NCBI RefSeq assembly: GCF_010672525.1
Contig: NZ_JAAHGH010000005.1
Coordinates: forward strand, 82,129 to 146,128
From: Okeania sp. SIO2B3
GTDB taxonomy: Bacteria > Cyanobacteriota > Cyanobacteriia > Cyanobacteriales > Microcoleaceae
Direction of reading: 5' to 3'
DNA length: 64,000 bases
Shown here in pieces: positions 8,304-17,419 of the stretch (its first letter is position 1; every line of letters begins with the position of its first letter). The translations under genes and the position numbers were made by a program. The notes below the pieces were generated by a model. The model searched no databases, was not told the origin of the DNA, and saw nothing but the letters and a program-made list of their open reading frames with translations.

Positions 8304-9830
8304 TTATTCAGAATAGTTAATGAGTACAGGTAAAGGAGCGATCGCTGACTTTTTAACTACCTGTGACAACATAGGTTGACTTACGCTCATTGTATTTGCT
8401 TCAGTTTCAGTCCAACGTAACATCCAGTTTGGTTGTATTCCCAGAATGACTATCAAAATCATCAAGATAATGGCTGGTATTCTATCTGACCATTCTACAG
8501 GAGGCAAATTCACAACTGTTTCAGATAACCTACCAAAAAATACTCGGTTCGCTAATAGTAAAAAATAGGCTGATGTTAACCCTGTTCCGATCATACATAG
8601 AAGAGTAGGAACTGTAAACACATTGAAACTGCCTCTAAACACTAAAAATTCGGAAATAAATCCAACCATTCCTGGAATACCAGCACTTGCCATTACTCCT
8701 AAAATCATCAAACTACCAATCAATGGTAAACCTTGTTCTGGGTTTAACAAACCACGCAATATATCTATATCGCGGGTACCAGCTTTTTTGTAAACTACTC
8801 CCACTAATAAAAATAGTAGGGCTGAAATTAGACCATGGCTAACCATTTGAAATACTGTTCCCAAAATACTAAGGGGAGTTGCTGCTGCACTTGCTAACAA
8901 AATATAGCCCATGTGACCAACGGAACTATAAGCTACCATTTTTTTCATGTCTTTTTGGGCGATCGCATTAAATGAACCATAAAGTACACTGACTACTGCC
9001 CATATTGCTAACCATGGAGAAATATATACCCAAGCTTCTGAGAACATATTTAATCCAAATCTCAGTAAACCATAAGTCCCTAGTTTCAACAACACTCCTG
9101 CTAAAAGTACGGAGATAGGTGTGGAAGCTTCAACATGAGCATCGGGTAGCCATGTATGGAAGGGAACTAGAGGAATTTTAATGCCAAACCCGATGACTAT
9201 TGTTCCTAATAATAATAGTTGAGTTCCTAAAGGTAGAGTATGAGCAACTGCTTGGTCGTAAGCGAAATTAGATGAGCCACTTAACCACACTACTCCCAGG
9301 AACCCAGCTAGGATTAAAATTCCTGAAATTGCTGTGTAAATCAGAAATTTTGTGGATGCATAACCCCGTCTTGGTCCTCCCCAAATTGCTATTAATAGGT
9401 ATAGAGGAATTAGCTCTAGTTCATAGAAGAGGAAAAATAGTAGTAGGTCTTGAGCGAGAAAAGCTCCAAATACGCTGACTGCTAACAATAATATTAGGGA
9501 GTAATAAAAACGGGGTCTTTTGATTGATTTGTCTGTGGCGTAAATAGCAATAGCGGTTAACAGACTATTTAATACTACTAATGGCAGAGATAAACCGTCC
9601 ATGCCTAGGGAGTAGCTTAAACCAAGGGAGTCTATCCAAGGAAATAAGACGACGAATTGTAGATTTGGATCTTGTGGGTTGAATTCAGTCAGTAGGACTA
9701 AGGACCATACTAAACTAATTATGGCCACAACTAGAGCTAGTTGCCTGGCTAATTTTGGTGAGAGAGTGCTTGGCCAAAAACTAATGATAGCCGCACCTAT
9801 TAATGGTACTAAGAGCAGACCGTTGAGCAT
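8304..9830 (-). CDS. ndhD: NAD(P)H dehydrogenase subunit NdhD, NdhD3/D4 type
   Basis: This 508-residue polytopic protein is a proton-pumping antiporter-like subunit of cyanobacterial NDH-1. The sequence is almost entirely membrane helices (about 14). The conserved core carries MDGLSLPLVVLNSLLTAIAI, FFLFYELELIPLYLLIAIWG (essential Glu of helix 5), IGFGIKIPLVPFHTWLPDAH (Lys of helix 7 and the HTWLPDAHVEA signature), and KKMVAYSSVGHMGYI. Its neighbour chpX identifies it as the NdhD of a CO2-uptake complex, most likely NdhD4. No ndhF reads into it from upstream, where only repeats and an insertion sequence lie. The ATG start gives a normal N-terminus beginning MLNGLLLVPLIG. Confidence 0.95.
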   Translation of the reverse strand: MLNGLLLVPLIGAAIISFWPSTLSPKLARQLALVVAIISLVWSLVLLTEFNPQDPNLQFVVLFPWIDSLGLSYSLGMDGLSLPLVVLNSLLTAIAIYATDKSIKRPRFYYSLILLLAVSVFGAFLAQDLLLFFLFYELELIPLYLLIAIWGGPRRGYASTKFLIYTAISGILILAGFLGVVWLSGSSNFAYDQAVAHTLPLGTQLLLLGTIVIGFGIKIPLVPFHTWLPDAHVEASTPISVLLAGVLLKLGTYGLLRFGLNMFSEAWVYISPWLAIWAVVSVLYGSFNAIAQKDMKKMVAYSSVGHMGYILLASAAATPLSILGTVFQMVSHGLISALLFLLVGVVYKKAGTRDIDILRGLLNPEQGLPLIGSLMILGVMASAGIPGMVGFISEFLVFRGSFNVFTVPTLLCMIGTGLTSAYFLLLANRVFFGRLSETVVNLPPVEWSDRIPAIILMILIVILGIQPNWMLRWTETEANTMSVSQPMLSQVVKKSAIAPLPVLINYSE

Positions 9831-10427
9831 TTATTAATATTTTCCTTTGATGGGAATTGAGAGAGTGTTTGTAAAATGAATATTAAATCACGTAGGGTGC
9901 GTTAGTGTCACGTAAGGCATCATCCCATAGTATGGAGTGGGTGAGGTGTAAAACCGACTATATATTGATTATTATTCCAGAAATGGTTAGTGTGCCGTCA
10001 CACACCCTACTGGACAGACATACCTTAAGTGGTGCATTAGATGGGGGAATGGGGAGATGGGGAGATGGGGAGATCAAGACACCTAGAAACAAAAATCTAT
10101 AGCAATGTGCGCTGGCATATTTACAAATTACAAGAACTGTCCAATAGCTAAAAGTTTTATACTATTCCAACGGAGATGCTGCGCAAACGGTTTTTTATTC
10201 CCTCTGTTGCCTTTCGGAGCTGTTGCCTGTTGCCTGCGCACAGCGCTATATTGCACAGTTTTAGATGTGTCAGTCTACTACTGGACAGACACACCTTAAG
10301 TGGTGCATTAGGGAGTAGGGGAGTAGAGACCCACCCCTAACCCCGACCGTGGAGGGGAAGAGGGGAGTAGGGGAGAAAGATTGCTGTTGGGTTGAGGGAC
10401 GAAACCCAACCTACACTTATTGCAGCA
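9831..10427. other. Repeat-rich intergenic region upstream of ndhD
   Basis: A GGACAGACA(T/C)ACCTTAAGTGGTGCATTA block occurs twice in direct orientation (about 10011-10040 and 10283-10312). GGGGAGATGGGGAGAT simple sequence (10050-10075) and one copy of the ACCCACCCCTAACC palindromic family (10330-10365) are also present. The short open frames here are repeat-derived. The ndhD promoter must lie in this region but I cannot pick it out. Confidence 0.5.
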
Positions 10428-10433
10428 TTTTAG

Positions 10434-12422
10434 CCCACATTCCGCACGACAAAATGTAGTATATAAAGAGGGGAAAATTTGAGTAAGTATTTAGACATCT
10501 GAAAAAAAAACCTCAAAGTGTAATTCTAGAGCTGAAGGTGAACATCAAAAAAGATGAGAAAATGTCAATAGAAGTGACTAATATAGACCACTTAGGGTTG
10601 GTAGCAGGAATCATTGATGAGATTGGTATAGAACAAAAAATTAATCAACTACTTGGAGAACAATTACCAGAAAAAATAACAGGGGGTCAAGTAGTGAAAG
10701 GAATGGTTTTAAATGGGTTAGGATTAGTGTCATCTCCATTATACTTATTTAGTCGATTTTTTGAGGGAAAAGCTATAGAACACTTAATTGGAACAGGCGT
10801 GAAAACAGAGTATTTTAATGATGATAAATTAGGTCGGGTATTAGACCAACTTGATCACAAAGGATTAAATGAGATTTTTATGTCCGTGGTGTTAGAAGCA
10901 GTGAAAATTTATGAGCTAGAAACAAGCACAGTCCACCTAGATTCTACTTCGTTTCATGTTCATGGAGATTACCATACAGAAGAGGATGAATCCATAGAAA
11001 ATTTGGAGCCAAAACCTATCAAAATTACTTATGGATATTCAAGAGATAAACGACCCGATCTAAAACAATTTATGATGGATTTAATTTGTACAAATGATGG
11101 AGATGTACCATTGTGGATCAGAATTGGGTCGGGAAATGAATCCGATCAAAAACAATTTGTGCAAGCCATGAAAGGTTTCAAAAATCAGTTGAATTTTGAC
11201 AGTTTAATGGTAGCAGATAGTGCTTTATATACCCAATAAAATCTCCAGTAAAATACAAATATTAGATGGTTAAGCCGAGTCCCAGTTCGTATAAAAGCAG
11301 CTCACAAGTTAGTTCAAGAAATAGATGGGTTGCATTTGAATCCTAGTCATATTAAAGGATATAGCTATCAAGAACTCTCAAAAACTTATGGGGGGATTCC
11401 ACAGAGATGGTTAATCGTTGAAAGTCAACTACGCCGAGAATCGGATTTGAAAAACCTAGAGAAAAAAATCCAGAAAGAACGAGCTGAAGTTGACAAAAAA
11501 CTGCGCACCTTAAAATCTGAAAAGTTTGCTTGTCAACCAGATGCAGAAACAGCAACAAGAAAGCTGTTAAAAAAGTTTTTATATCACGAAGTGAAACAAA
11601 TTAATGTTCAATTCGTAGAGTCGAAATCTGATACAGATTTTCCTTATGAAGTCCAAGTTGAAGTGGGCTTAAGAGAGTCAAAAATAGAACTAGAAACAAA
11701 ACGAGCAGGCCGATTTATATTAGCGACAAATGTTCTGGATAAGATGGAACTAACTACAGAAGAAATGTTGTCTAAATATAAGGGACAACAATCTGTTGAG
11801 AGGGGTTTTAGGTTTCTCAAAGATCCCCTATTTTTAACTGATAGTGTCTTCCTGAAATCACCCCATAGAATCGAAGCTTTGGGGCTAATTATGGGCTTAT
11901 GTTTATTGGTTTATAGTTTAGGCCAGCGTCAACTGCGTCAAACTTTAAACCAAACTAAATCTACTGTAAAAAATCAATTAGGTCGTCCTACTAATAGACC
12001 GACATTACGTTGGATATTTCAATGTTTTCAGTCGATTCATTTATTGATTAATTCTGGAGTTAAGAGCATATCTAATTTAACTCCAGAACGTGAGCGAATT
12101 ATTAAAGTTTTTTCCTCCAAGTTGTCAAAGATACTATCTGCTCAATTGAGAAACTTGAGGTAGAAAGCCAAAATAATCAATGATTGAATAGTCGTAGAAT
12201 AAACCGCTTGGAAATTAGTGCGATCGCTAAGCGTGATAGAGGAACTTTGGCAATTTTTGAATTGGTCTATTGGTGAGTTCTCCCAACTTATACCATTCTA
12301 TTGATTTGCGTTGGCGGAGCAAGTGCGGCTGCTACATCGCTTCTTACCCCATACTATAAGTCTAAATACTTACTCAAGTTTTACCCTCTTTGTATACTAC
12401 ATTTTGTCGTGCGGAATGTGGG
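10434..12422 (+). mobile_element. IS1634-family insertion sequence, complete ends, inactive transposase
   Basis: Imperfect terminal inverted repeats of about 63 bp bound the element: CCCACATTCCGCACGACAAA on the left (from 10434) and its reverse complement ending at 12422. A 6-bp direct repeat TTTTAG (10428-10433 and 12423-12428) flanks it and is the target duplication. The sequence following the right copy (ATGTGTCAGTCTACTACT) matches an uninterrupted relative at 10265-10282, so the empty site can be reconstructed as part of a local repeat. Between transposase end and right TIR is a 200-bp non-coding tail that includes a dispersed GGCGGAGCAAGTGCGG repeat. Confidence 0.9.
10538..12163 (+). pseudogene. 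IS1634-family transposase with two in-frame TAA codons
   Basis: The N-terminal part (IDHLGLVAGIIDEIGIEQ..., DUF4277-type) and the C-terminal DDE part (WLIVESQLRRE, YKGQQSVERGFRFLKDPLF, IEALGLIMGLCLLVYSLGQR) are in the same frame. They are separated only by TAA at 11237 and TAA at 11249, inside what should read LYTQ-x-NLQ-x-NTNIRWLSRVP. Both stops are one base from CAA or GAA. The joined frame is 541 codons, normal for the family, so this is recent inactivation by point mutation and not deletion. The start is GTG at 10538 or ATG at 10562. Catalytic DDE residues could otherwise be intact (STVHLDSTSFHVHG; VADSALYT). Confidence 0.88.
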
Positions 12423-12428
12423 TTTTAG

Positions 12429-12798
12429 ATGTGTCAGTCTACTACTTAATCTTTTGTTTACAAACAGTCTCTGAAAAATTGATTTAAACGCAAATTAATT
12501 AATAGGATATTACAATATGTCCTATATTTTACTAAGCTTTTAATTAGGAAGCGAGAGGATAGTTTTCCAGAAATATTACTGAGGGATTGTAATAATAATT
12601 TTTTTATTCTTAATACTTGCTCCTACATTCCCAGTTAAAAAGCGTTTCGGTCCGGAAAATGCTGATAGCTAGTTAAGGTGTTTAGTAAAAATTGGCGAGT
12701 ATTATACCTTATTAGGTAAAAAAAAACTGCAATATCAGCTTGTAAATTAACTTTTTGTTTGCTCCTAACCTAAATTAAAAAAACTACAAAAATAATTA
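12429..12798. other. AT-rich spacer between IS and Nudix gene
   Basis: This is sequence beyond the right target duplication. A GGTCCGGAAAATGCTGATAGC segment near 12650 resembles part of the dispersed GCGGAATGCTG repeats. No gene or clear promoter is seen. Confidence 0.4.
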
Positions 12799-13290
12799 TT
12801 GAAAGTGCTTTATATTTTAGTTTTGATTCCTCAACCCATACGTCAATTATGGCAATTTGGACAAACTGTACTTGGCTTAATTTTCCGCCATCCTCTGACA
12901 GGTGTTAGTGTAGTCCCCATTTTGCCAGATGGCCGGATAGTTTTAGTTCGTCGCCGTGACAATAATAAATATGCTCTACCAGGAGGTATGGTGGAATGGG
13001 GTGAAGATGTTACAAATACTGTGAAAAGAGAGTTATTTGAAGAAACAGGATTAGAGTTAGTTAAAATTCGGAGGTTAGTGGGAGTATATTCTGCGCCAGA
13101 TCGAGACCCCAGGGTACATTCTATTAATATTTTGGTTGAGGCTGATGTTCGGGGAGAGATGAATGTTCAAGATATTTTGGAAATTAGTGATGCTCAAGCT
13201 TTTGAAGTTACATCTTTGCCTGATAATCTCAGCTATGACTACGACCGACAATTAAAGGATTATTTTAGTGGTTTGACAATTTTAGCTTAA
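12799..13290 (+). CDS. Nudix hydrolase
   Basis: This 163-residue protein carries a perfect Nudix box (GGMVEWGEDV...VKRELFEETGLEL, GX5EX7REUXEEXGU), so it should hydrolyse a nucleoside diphosphate linked to another moiety with Mg2+. An N-terminal hydrophobic-basic segment (VLYILVLIPQPIRQLWQFG) precedes the domain, and the core begins near GVSVVPILPDGRIVLVRRR. Start codons are non-ATG: TTG at 12799, or GTG at 12805. The alpha/beta hydrolase follows 38 bp downstream on the same strand, probably co-transcribed. Substrate cannot be told from the sequence; sugar-nucleotide or oxidised-nucleotide clean-up are both possible. Confidence 0.9.
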   Translation: MKVLYILVLIPQPIRQLWQFGQTVLGLIFRHPLTGVSVVPILPDGRIVLVRRRDNNKYALPGGMVEWGEDVTNTVKRELFEETGLELVKIRRLVGVYSAPDRDPRVHSINILVEADVRGEMNVQDILEISDAQAFEVTSLPDNLSYDYDRQLKDYFSGLTILA

Positions 13291-13328
13291 TTTAGTGATT
13301 CTATAATCTCACAATAGAAAAAGATTAT

Positions 13329-14222
13329 TTGAAGGTATTTTCACTTGAATATATAAATTTGGGTGAGAGATATGTTAAATTTTATCTTTCCATAGTTATG
13401 CAATGTTTATGGCGTAATTCTCGTGTCAAGTTGTCTGGTGGACTATTGTTTTGGCGTGAAATTGGTGGTAGTTCAAACAATGTAGTTTTTCTACATGGAT
13501 CTTGGTATGACAGTAGTCAGTGGTTGCCAGTTATGGAGCGATTGAGTCTACATTATCATTGTTTTGCACCAGACTTACCAGGATTTAGTGAGTCAGAATT
13601 TTCTTCTACTCATTATTCAATTAATCAAATAGTAGAATCTTTGGCTGAATATATAGCTACTTTGAAATTGGAGAAGATATATTTAGTTGGTCATTCTTTA
13701 GGGGGTTGGATAGCTGCTAGTTATGCTCTCAAATATTCTGAACAAATATTGGGCGTGATACTTATATCTCCTGAAGGAATTAATCTTGCTGCTGTTAAAG
13801 CACGTTGGAGGTTGTTTGGATACTTGACTCAAAAGTATTCTTTTTTGTGTTGGGTTTTACAATTAATATATCCTTTTGTTAGGTTACTAGGCGCTCACAC
13901 AAAAATTAAGGAAATTCTACAATTTAGACAAAAATTATTGCATTCTTCAACCGGAACTAAAATTTTATTCCGACGTAGATGGGCAGAAATTAAAGCTGAG
14001 TTATTGACAGAAGATTTGGCTTTTCTGAAAGTAAAAACGTTGATTTTACAAGGCTATAAAGATACGGATATTGCTTTATCTATGAGTAAGTTTTATGCGG
14101 ATTTATTGCCGATAGCAAAACTTCATTTAATTAATTCTGGTGAAGATAATTTACCGGAACAAATGCCGGATATAGTAGTAGAAAAAATTACGGATTTTCT
14201 GAGTGATGGAGATAATTTTTAG
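13329..14222 (+). CDS. Alpha/beta-hydrolase fold protein, catalytic His position apparently changed
   Basis: The fold is clear: the oxyanion region VVFLHGSWYDSSQW, the nucleophile elbow GHSLGG (Ser), and an acid in LQGYKDTDIALS. The last triad member is normally His in a GHNLPEE-like motif, but here the segment reads SGEDNLPEQMPD, with Asp (GAT) where His (CAT) is expected. The protein may therefore be catalytically dead or use another residue. The TTG start at 13329 adds 23 poorly conserved residues; ATG at 13398 (MQCLWRNSRVKLSGG) is the more likely start. It follows the Nudix gene closely. Substrate unknown. Confidence 0.82.
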   Translation: MKVFSLEYINLGERYVKFYLSIVMQCLWRNSRVKLSGGLLFWREIGGSSNNVVFLHGSWYDSSQWLPVMERLSLHYHCFAPDLPGFSESEFSSTHYSINQIVESLAEYIATLKLEKIYLVGHSLGGWIAASYALKYSEQILGVILISPEGINLAAVKARWRLFGYLTQKYSFLCWVLQLIYPFVRLLGAHTKIKEILQFRQKLLHSSTGTKILFRRRWAEIKAELLTEDLAFLKVKTLILQGYKDTDIALSMSKFYADLLPIAKLHLINSGEDNLPEQMPDIVVEKITDFLSDGDNF

Positions 14223-14546
14223 TATATAATAAGGTGCGTGTGTGTAATACTAAATTGATAGATGTTTGCTACAAATAGCTAGTGTCGCTACGCGGAAGTT
14301 AAAAGTCGGTAGGGGCGAATGGCCATTCGCCCGTACAAAAGCGAGTGCTAATTGGCGAGGTTTCCTCAGAATGTAAGACGCACATCTGAGAGTCAAAAGT
14401 ATTGATTGGATAATTATCGCAAAGCGGAACGGAGTTCTATTGTTAATTCCAGAAATGATAATACCAATTCACTTTAGGGATGTCACAAATAGTTTCCAAT
14501 TTTAAATGTCAAATAATTGCCCGAAACTATGGTATTATTAAGGTTT
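14223..14546. other. Convergent intergenic region
   Basis: The region lies between the 3' ends of the hydrolase gene and bioF. It contains a palindromic GGGCGAATGGCCATTCGCCC (14313-14332), a perfect 20-base inverted repeat that could act as a bidirectional terminator or be an interspersed repeat. No gene seen. Confidence 0.5.
14313..14332. repeat. Perfect 20-bp palindrome GGGCGAATGGCCATTCGCCC
   Basis: Fully self-complementary and located between two converging genes. This type of palindrome recurs widely in cyanobacterial spacers; a terminator role is only possible. Confidence 0.5.
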
Positions 14547-15749
14547 TTAGTCGATCAAATCTAACTTCTGACTTCTGACTTCTCCTAATGCTGCTACTAA
14601 TTGCTGGATATGATTTGTGTCATGGGTGGCCATTAATGAAATGCGAATCCGACTGGTATTAACTGTAGGTGGGCGAATGGCCGGAGCAAACATTCCTGCT
14701 TGTTTTAATTTTTCTCCCATTATTAATGCTTCGGCTGCATTTTTGAGGGGAAAGCAGATAATTGGCGATCGCTCATTCAAGTTTTTTTCCCTTTTACCTA
14801 ACTGTTGATTTTCTGTTTCTAATAAATTCAATAAAGTCTCTAGATTTTGCCATAATTTGAGACGACGTTCTGGTTCTTTTTTGATAATTTTTATAGCTGT
14901 TAAAGCAGCAGCAGTATCTGCGGGAGTTAAACCTGTTGTATATATCCAACTGGGTGTTCTATTTCTGAGAAATTCAATTAATTTTTTTGACCCAGCAACA
15001 TAGCCTCCTAAACTTCCTAATGCTTTGCTGAGAGTACCAATTTGAATTAATTCTTTTCCTGTACAGTTAAAATGTTCGACACAACCTCCTCCATTAATGC
15101 CAAATACTCCTGTGGCATGAGCTTCATCTACTAATAACATACTGTTATATTTTTCTGCTAAATCTAATAATAATGGCAGTTTACATAAATCGCCATCCAT
15201 ACTAAAAACACTATCTGTAATTATTAAACTGCGACGATATTGTTCTCGATATTGTTCTAGTTTATTTGTTAAATCTTCAATATTATTGTGGCTATATTCA
15301 AGAATTTCTGCACCACTAAGAATGGCTCCATTTTTTAGACTAGAATGATTATATTTATCTGATAAAATTAGGTCACGTTTACTGACTACTGAAGAGATTA
15401 CACCTATATTTGCTAAATATCCTGAACTAAAAACTAAGGCTGTTTCTGTTTGTTTTAATTTTGCTATTTCAAGTTCTAATTCCTGATGTATTTCTCGATG
15501 ACCTGTTAATAAACGAGAACCTGTACTACCCGTACCAAATTCTTTTGTTGCTTGAATAGCTGCTTCAATTAAACGTGGATCTCCTGCTAATCCTAAATAA
15601 TCATTACTGGCAAAATTGATGAGTTTTTTTCCTTCTAGTTTGATAGTTGCGCCAGGAATACTTTCGATAGTTTTGACTGAACGATACCAGTTAGCTTTAT
15701 GTATTATTGATAGGGATTTATCTATCCAATTATAGGGATTATTTGGCAT
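14547..15749 (-). CDS. bioF: 8-amino-7-oxononanoate synthase
   Basis: This PLP enzyme of 400 residues condenses pimeloyl thioester with L-alanine in biotin synthesis. The alpha-oxoamine synthase hallmarks are present: [16 protein letters not shown] near the N-terminus, [33 protein letters not shown] (Asp contacting PLP) and the Schiff-base lysine in [11 protein letters not shown] near 240. Length and order fit BioF; the related 2-amino-3-ketobutyrate ligase is less likely in this lineage. The neighbouring genes are not biotin genes, which is normal in cyanobacteria. The ATG start has no strong ribosome site but matches the family N-terminus. Confidence 0.93.
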   Translation of the reverse strand: MPNNPYNWIDKSLSIIHKANWYRSVKTIESIPGATIKLEGKKLINFASNDYLGLAGDPRLIEAAIQATKEFGTGSTGSRLLTGHREIHQELELEIAKLKQTETALVFSSGYLANIGVISSVVSKRDLILSDKYNHSSLKNGAILSGAEILEYSHNNIEDLTNKLEQYREQYRRSLIITDSVFSMDGDLCKLPLLLDLAEKYNSMLLVDEAHATGVFGINGGGCVEHFNCTGKELIQIGTLSKALGSLGGYVAGSKKLIEFLRNRTPSWIYTTGLTPADTAAALTAIKIIKKEPERRLKLWQNLETLLNLLETENQQLGKREKNLNERSPIICFPLKNAAEALIMGEKLKQAGMFAPAIRPPTVNTSRIRISLMATHDTNHIQQLVAALGEVRSQKLDLID

Positions 15750-15865
15750 TTTTTTCTGATTTATTTTATTTTTCTTTACTATAGTAATTCACAAGAAGCA
15801 TGAAGTACAAAATTCCTTTTTTTTAGGGAGTAGGAAGTAGGAAGTAGAAAAACAACTGTACCTTC

Positions 15866-16126
15866 ATTAATTGATAATGGATAATTGATAATTACCTCGG
15901 GTTTTAACCGCTACAGAATTGAATATAAGGAATCTTTTTTTTTCTTGGTCGATTGGATATGGCGCAGGTTTCGGAGCCATCCCACCCTACGGGAAAGCTG
16001 CGAAGAAAGAACTCCGTTCCGCTGTCGCGTTTCGCGTCAGCGTTGCGAAGCAAACGACTGCTTTTTTCCCCTTAAAAAGGGAGGCTTTAAATCAGAATTA
16101 TTTAATTATTAATTATTAATTATTCG
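15866..16126. repeat. Inverted repeat arm A
   Basis: It runs from TTGATAATGGATAATTGATA through GGTTTTAACCGCTACAGAATTG, TTGGTCGATTGGATATGGCG and CCCCTTAAAAAGGGAGGC to TTAATTATTCGGTAA. The reverse complement, with scattered differences, forms arm B. Partial relatives occur at 24637-24755, 38690-38808, 54050-54110 and 54750-54905. Confidence 0.75.
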
Positions 16127-16347
16127 GTAAGCATTTCCTCCGGAATGCTGCGCAAACAGCCGTCAGTTATTAGCTAGCCTCCTATCGGAGGAACTGCGTT
16201 AACAGCTATTAATGTTGGGAAAGGTAAAAGCAACCTTTGAAATTGAGTTTGAATAAAAAGTTACTGTCAAAGTCTCCGGACTCAATCTGACAAGTAATTA
16301 TTCATTATTAATTGCTGATAGCTGACTGCTGATAGCTGAATGCTTAC
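16127..16347. repeat. MITE-like element, TIR GTAAGCATT, copy a
   Basis: Begins GTAAGCATT and ends GAATGCTTAC, 221 bp. It contains the CGGAATGCTGCGCAAACAGC and CCTCCTATCGGAGGAACTGC short repeats near the left end and GCTGATAGCTGACTGCTGA near the right. No coding capacity. Confidence 0.7.
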
Positions 16348-16502
16348 ACTGTACCTCAGTAACTTGAGAAACGCTATAGCAATTTTCAAGAATGTGTAAT
16401 ACTAACTTGATAAGTTTTTGTTACAAATAGTATCAGCAAGGAAGAAGTCATAAGTCAGAAGTAATAAACAGATTGGGAAAAAGGGCAAAAAATATTAAAC
16501 TC

Positions 16503-16764
16503 TTACCGAATAATTAATAATTAAATAATTCTGGTTTAAAGCCGACCCTTTTAAGGGGAAAAAAGCGGTCGTTTGCGGAGCAGTCCGTTAGGATGGGATG
16601 GCGTTTTGCTCCGAACATATAAAGCGGAGCGGCTCTGTCAAGAGTGGGTTTCCTCGCCATATCCAATCGACCAAGAGAAGAAATAATATTTCCTTATATT
16701 CAATTCCGTAACGGTTAAAACCCGAGGTAATTATCAATTATCCATTATCAATTATCAATTAATT
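16503..16764. repeat. Inverted repeat arm B (reverse complement of arm A)
   Basis: Runs from TTACCGAATAATTAATAATT through CATATCCAATCGACCAAGAG to AATTATCCATTATCAATTAT. Together with arm A it forms a 260-bp-arm inverted repeat with a loop of about 376 bp. Confidence 0.75.
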
Positions 16765-17202
16765 AAATATTTTTCCATAGGATCTGTTCAATAATTCTCA
16801 TTACCATCTAATTGAAGTTTTATATAATATTTATCGTGACTTTGATGATTTTGATTATGTAGCGGTCTCGAATCAGATGTGAGAATTTTACTATTCCCTA
16901 AAAGTCTAGAAGATAGTGGTTCTCATATTCATATAGATACAGTTTTTTCTTTCTTCTGTATTGCCAATATCCCATGATTCAGATAAAATCCCTATATACT
17001 TTGATATATTAGTAATTTCAGATAAAATATTTATTGCTGACTTTTTAGATTTATTTTTAATAGGCAAATATTCAAGTCTTTGCTATAATAAAAAAACTGT
17101 CTAAAAATAAGCACCTTTGTTCTTTATCTCAATGTTGGTTGAAGACCCGCGCTCTTCATCCCCTATAGCCCCTATTTGAAAAGGGAAGATAAAAGGAGGC
17201 AC

Positions 17203-17232
17203 GGGAAAACCTTAAGATTAATTGGTTTTCCC
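17203..17232. promoter_or_regulatory. Perfect 9-bp hairpin overlapping a possible -35 region
   Basis: GGGAAAACC and GGTTTTCCC are complementary with a 12-base spacer. TTGGTT inside the right arm lies 15 bases before TATAAT (17243-17248), which precedes the small basic protein gene's transcript. It could be an operator, a terminator of something upstream, or coincidence. Confidence 0.35.
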
Positions 17233-17242
17233 AACGGTGTGT

Positions 17243-17248
17243 TATAAT
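17243..17248 (+). promoter_or_regulatory. Possible -10 box TATAAT
   Basis: A consensus hexamer lies upstream of the TnpB right-end relic and the small basic protein gene. Transcription from it would produce a leader that contains the whole omega-RNA-like segment. Confidence 0.35.
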
Positions 17249-17405
17249 TAGTGAGGCTGCTGGGCTAGCAGTTTCAGTCTGTGGAGCGACCGTAAGACCA
17301 AAAAAAGGTTTAGCCTTGGAGGCAGGTGCATAGAAGCAGAAACCTAAATTGCGAGGTTTAGGAATCCCACTTTGTCCTTGAACGACAAAGCCGGGAGGAT
17401 GTCAA
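17248..17405 (+). ncRNA. TnpB 3'-end and omega-RNA (reRNA)-like right-end relic forming a 5' leader
   Basis: One frame reads EAAGLAVSVCGATVRPKKG...EAGA-stop (from 17253), which resembles the last residues of cyanobacterial IS605-type TnpB. It runs into AGAAGCAGAAACC, a hairpin (AAACCT/AGGTTT), GGAATCCC, a hairpin (CTTTGTC/GACAAAG) and GGGAGGATGTCAA. That order is the architecture of TnpB element right ends, which encode the guide-RNA scaffold. No TnpB body remains upstream. ATTAGTGAGG occurs at both edges (17248-17257 and 17406-17415). A second, diverged version lies at 42388-42569 in front of another gene. RNA production is inference. Confidence 0.6.
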
Positions 17406-17419
17406 TTAGTGAGGTAATA

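Larger units (their letters stand above)
15750..17239. other. 1.5-kb repeat cluster without a protein gene
   Basis: It contains two long inverted arms (15866-16126 and 16503-16764), a MITE-like element between them (16127-16347), then about 480 bp of AT-rich sequence (16765-17200) with no recognised gene. A perfect 9-bp hairpin (GGGAAAACC / GGTTTTCCC, 17203-17232) follows. The open frames at 15885-16119 are inside the repeat arm. Confidence 0.6.

Noticed and set aside
15885..16119. Two overlapping open frames of 66-75 codons
   Set aside because: They lie entirely inside inverted repeat arm A and are not preserved in arm B.
17248..17405. Leader read as a riboswitch (cobalamin, c-di-AMP or glutamine type)
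   Set aside because: None of the conserved cores of those classes is visible, and the TnpB C-terminal reading frame plus GGAATCCC-hairpin-GGGAGGATGTCAA fits an IS605 right end better.
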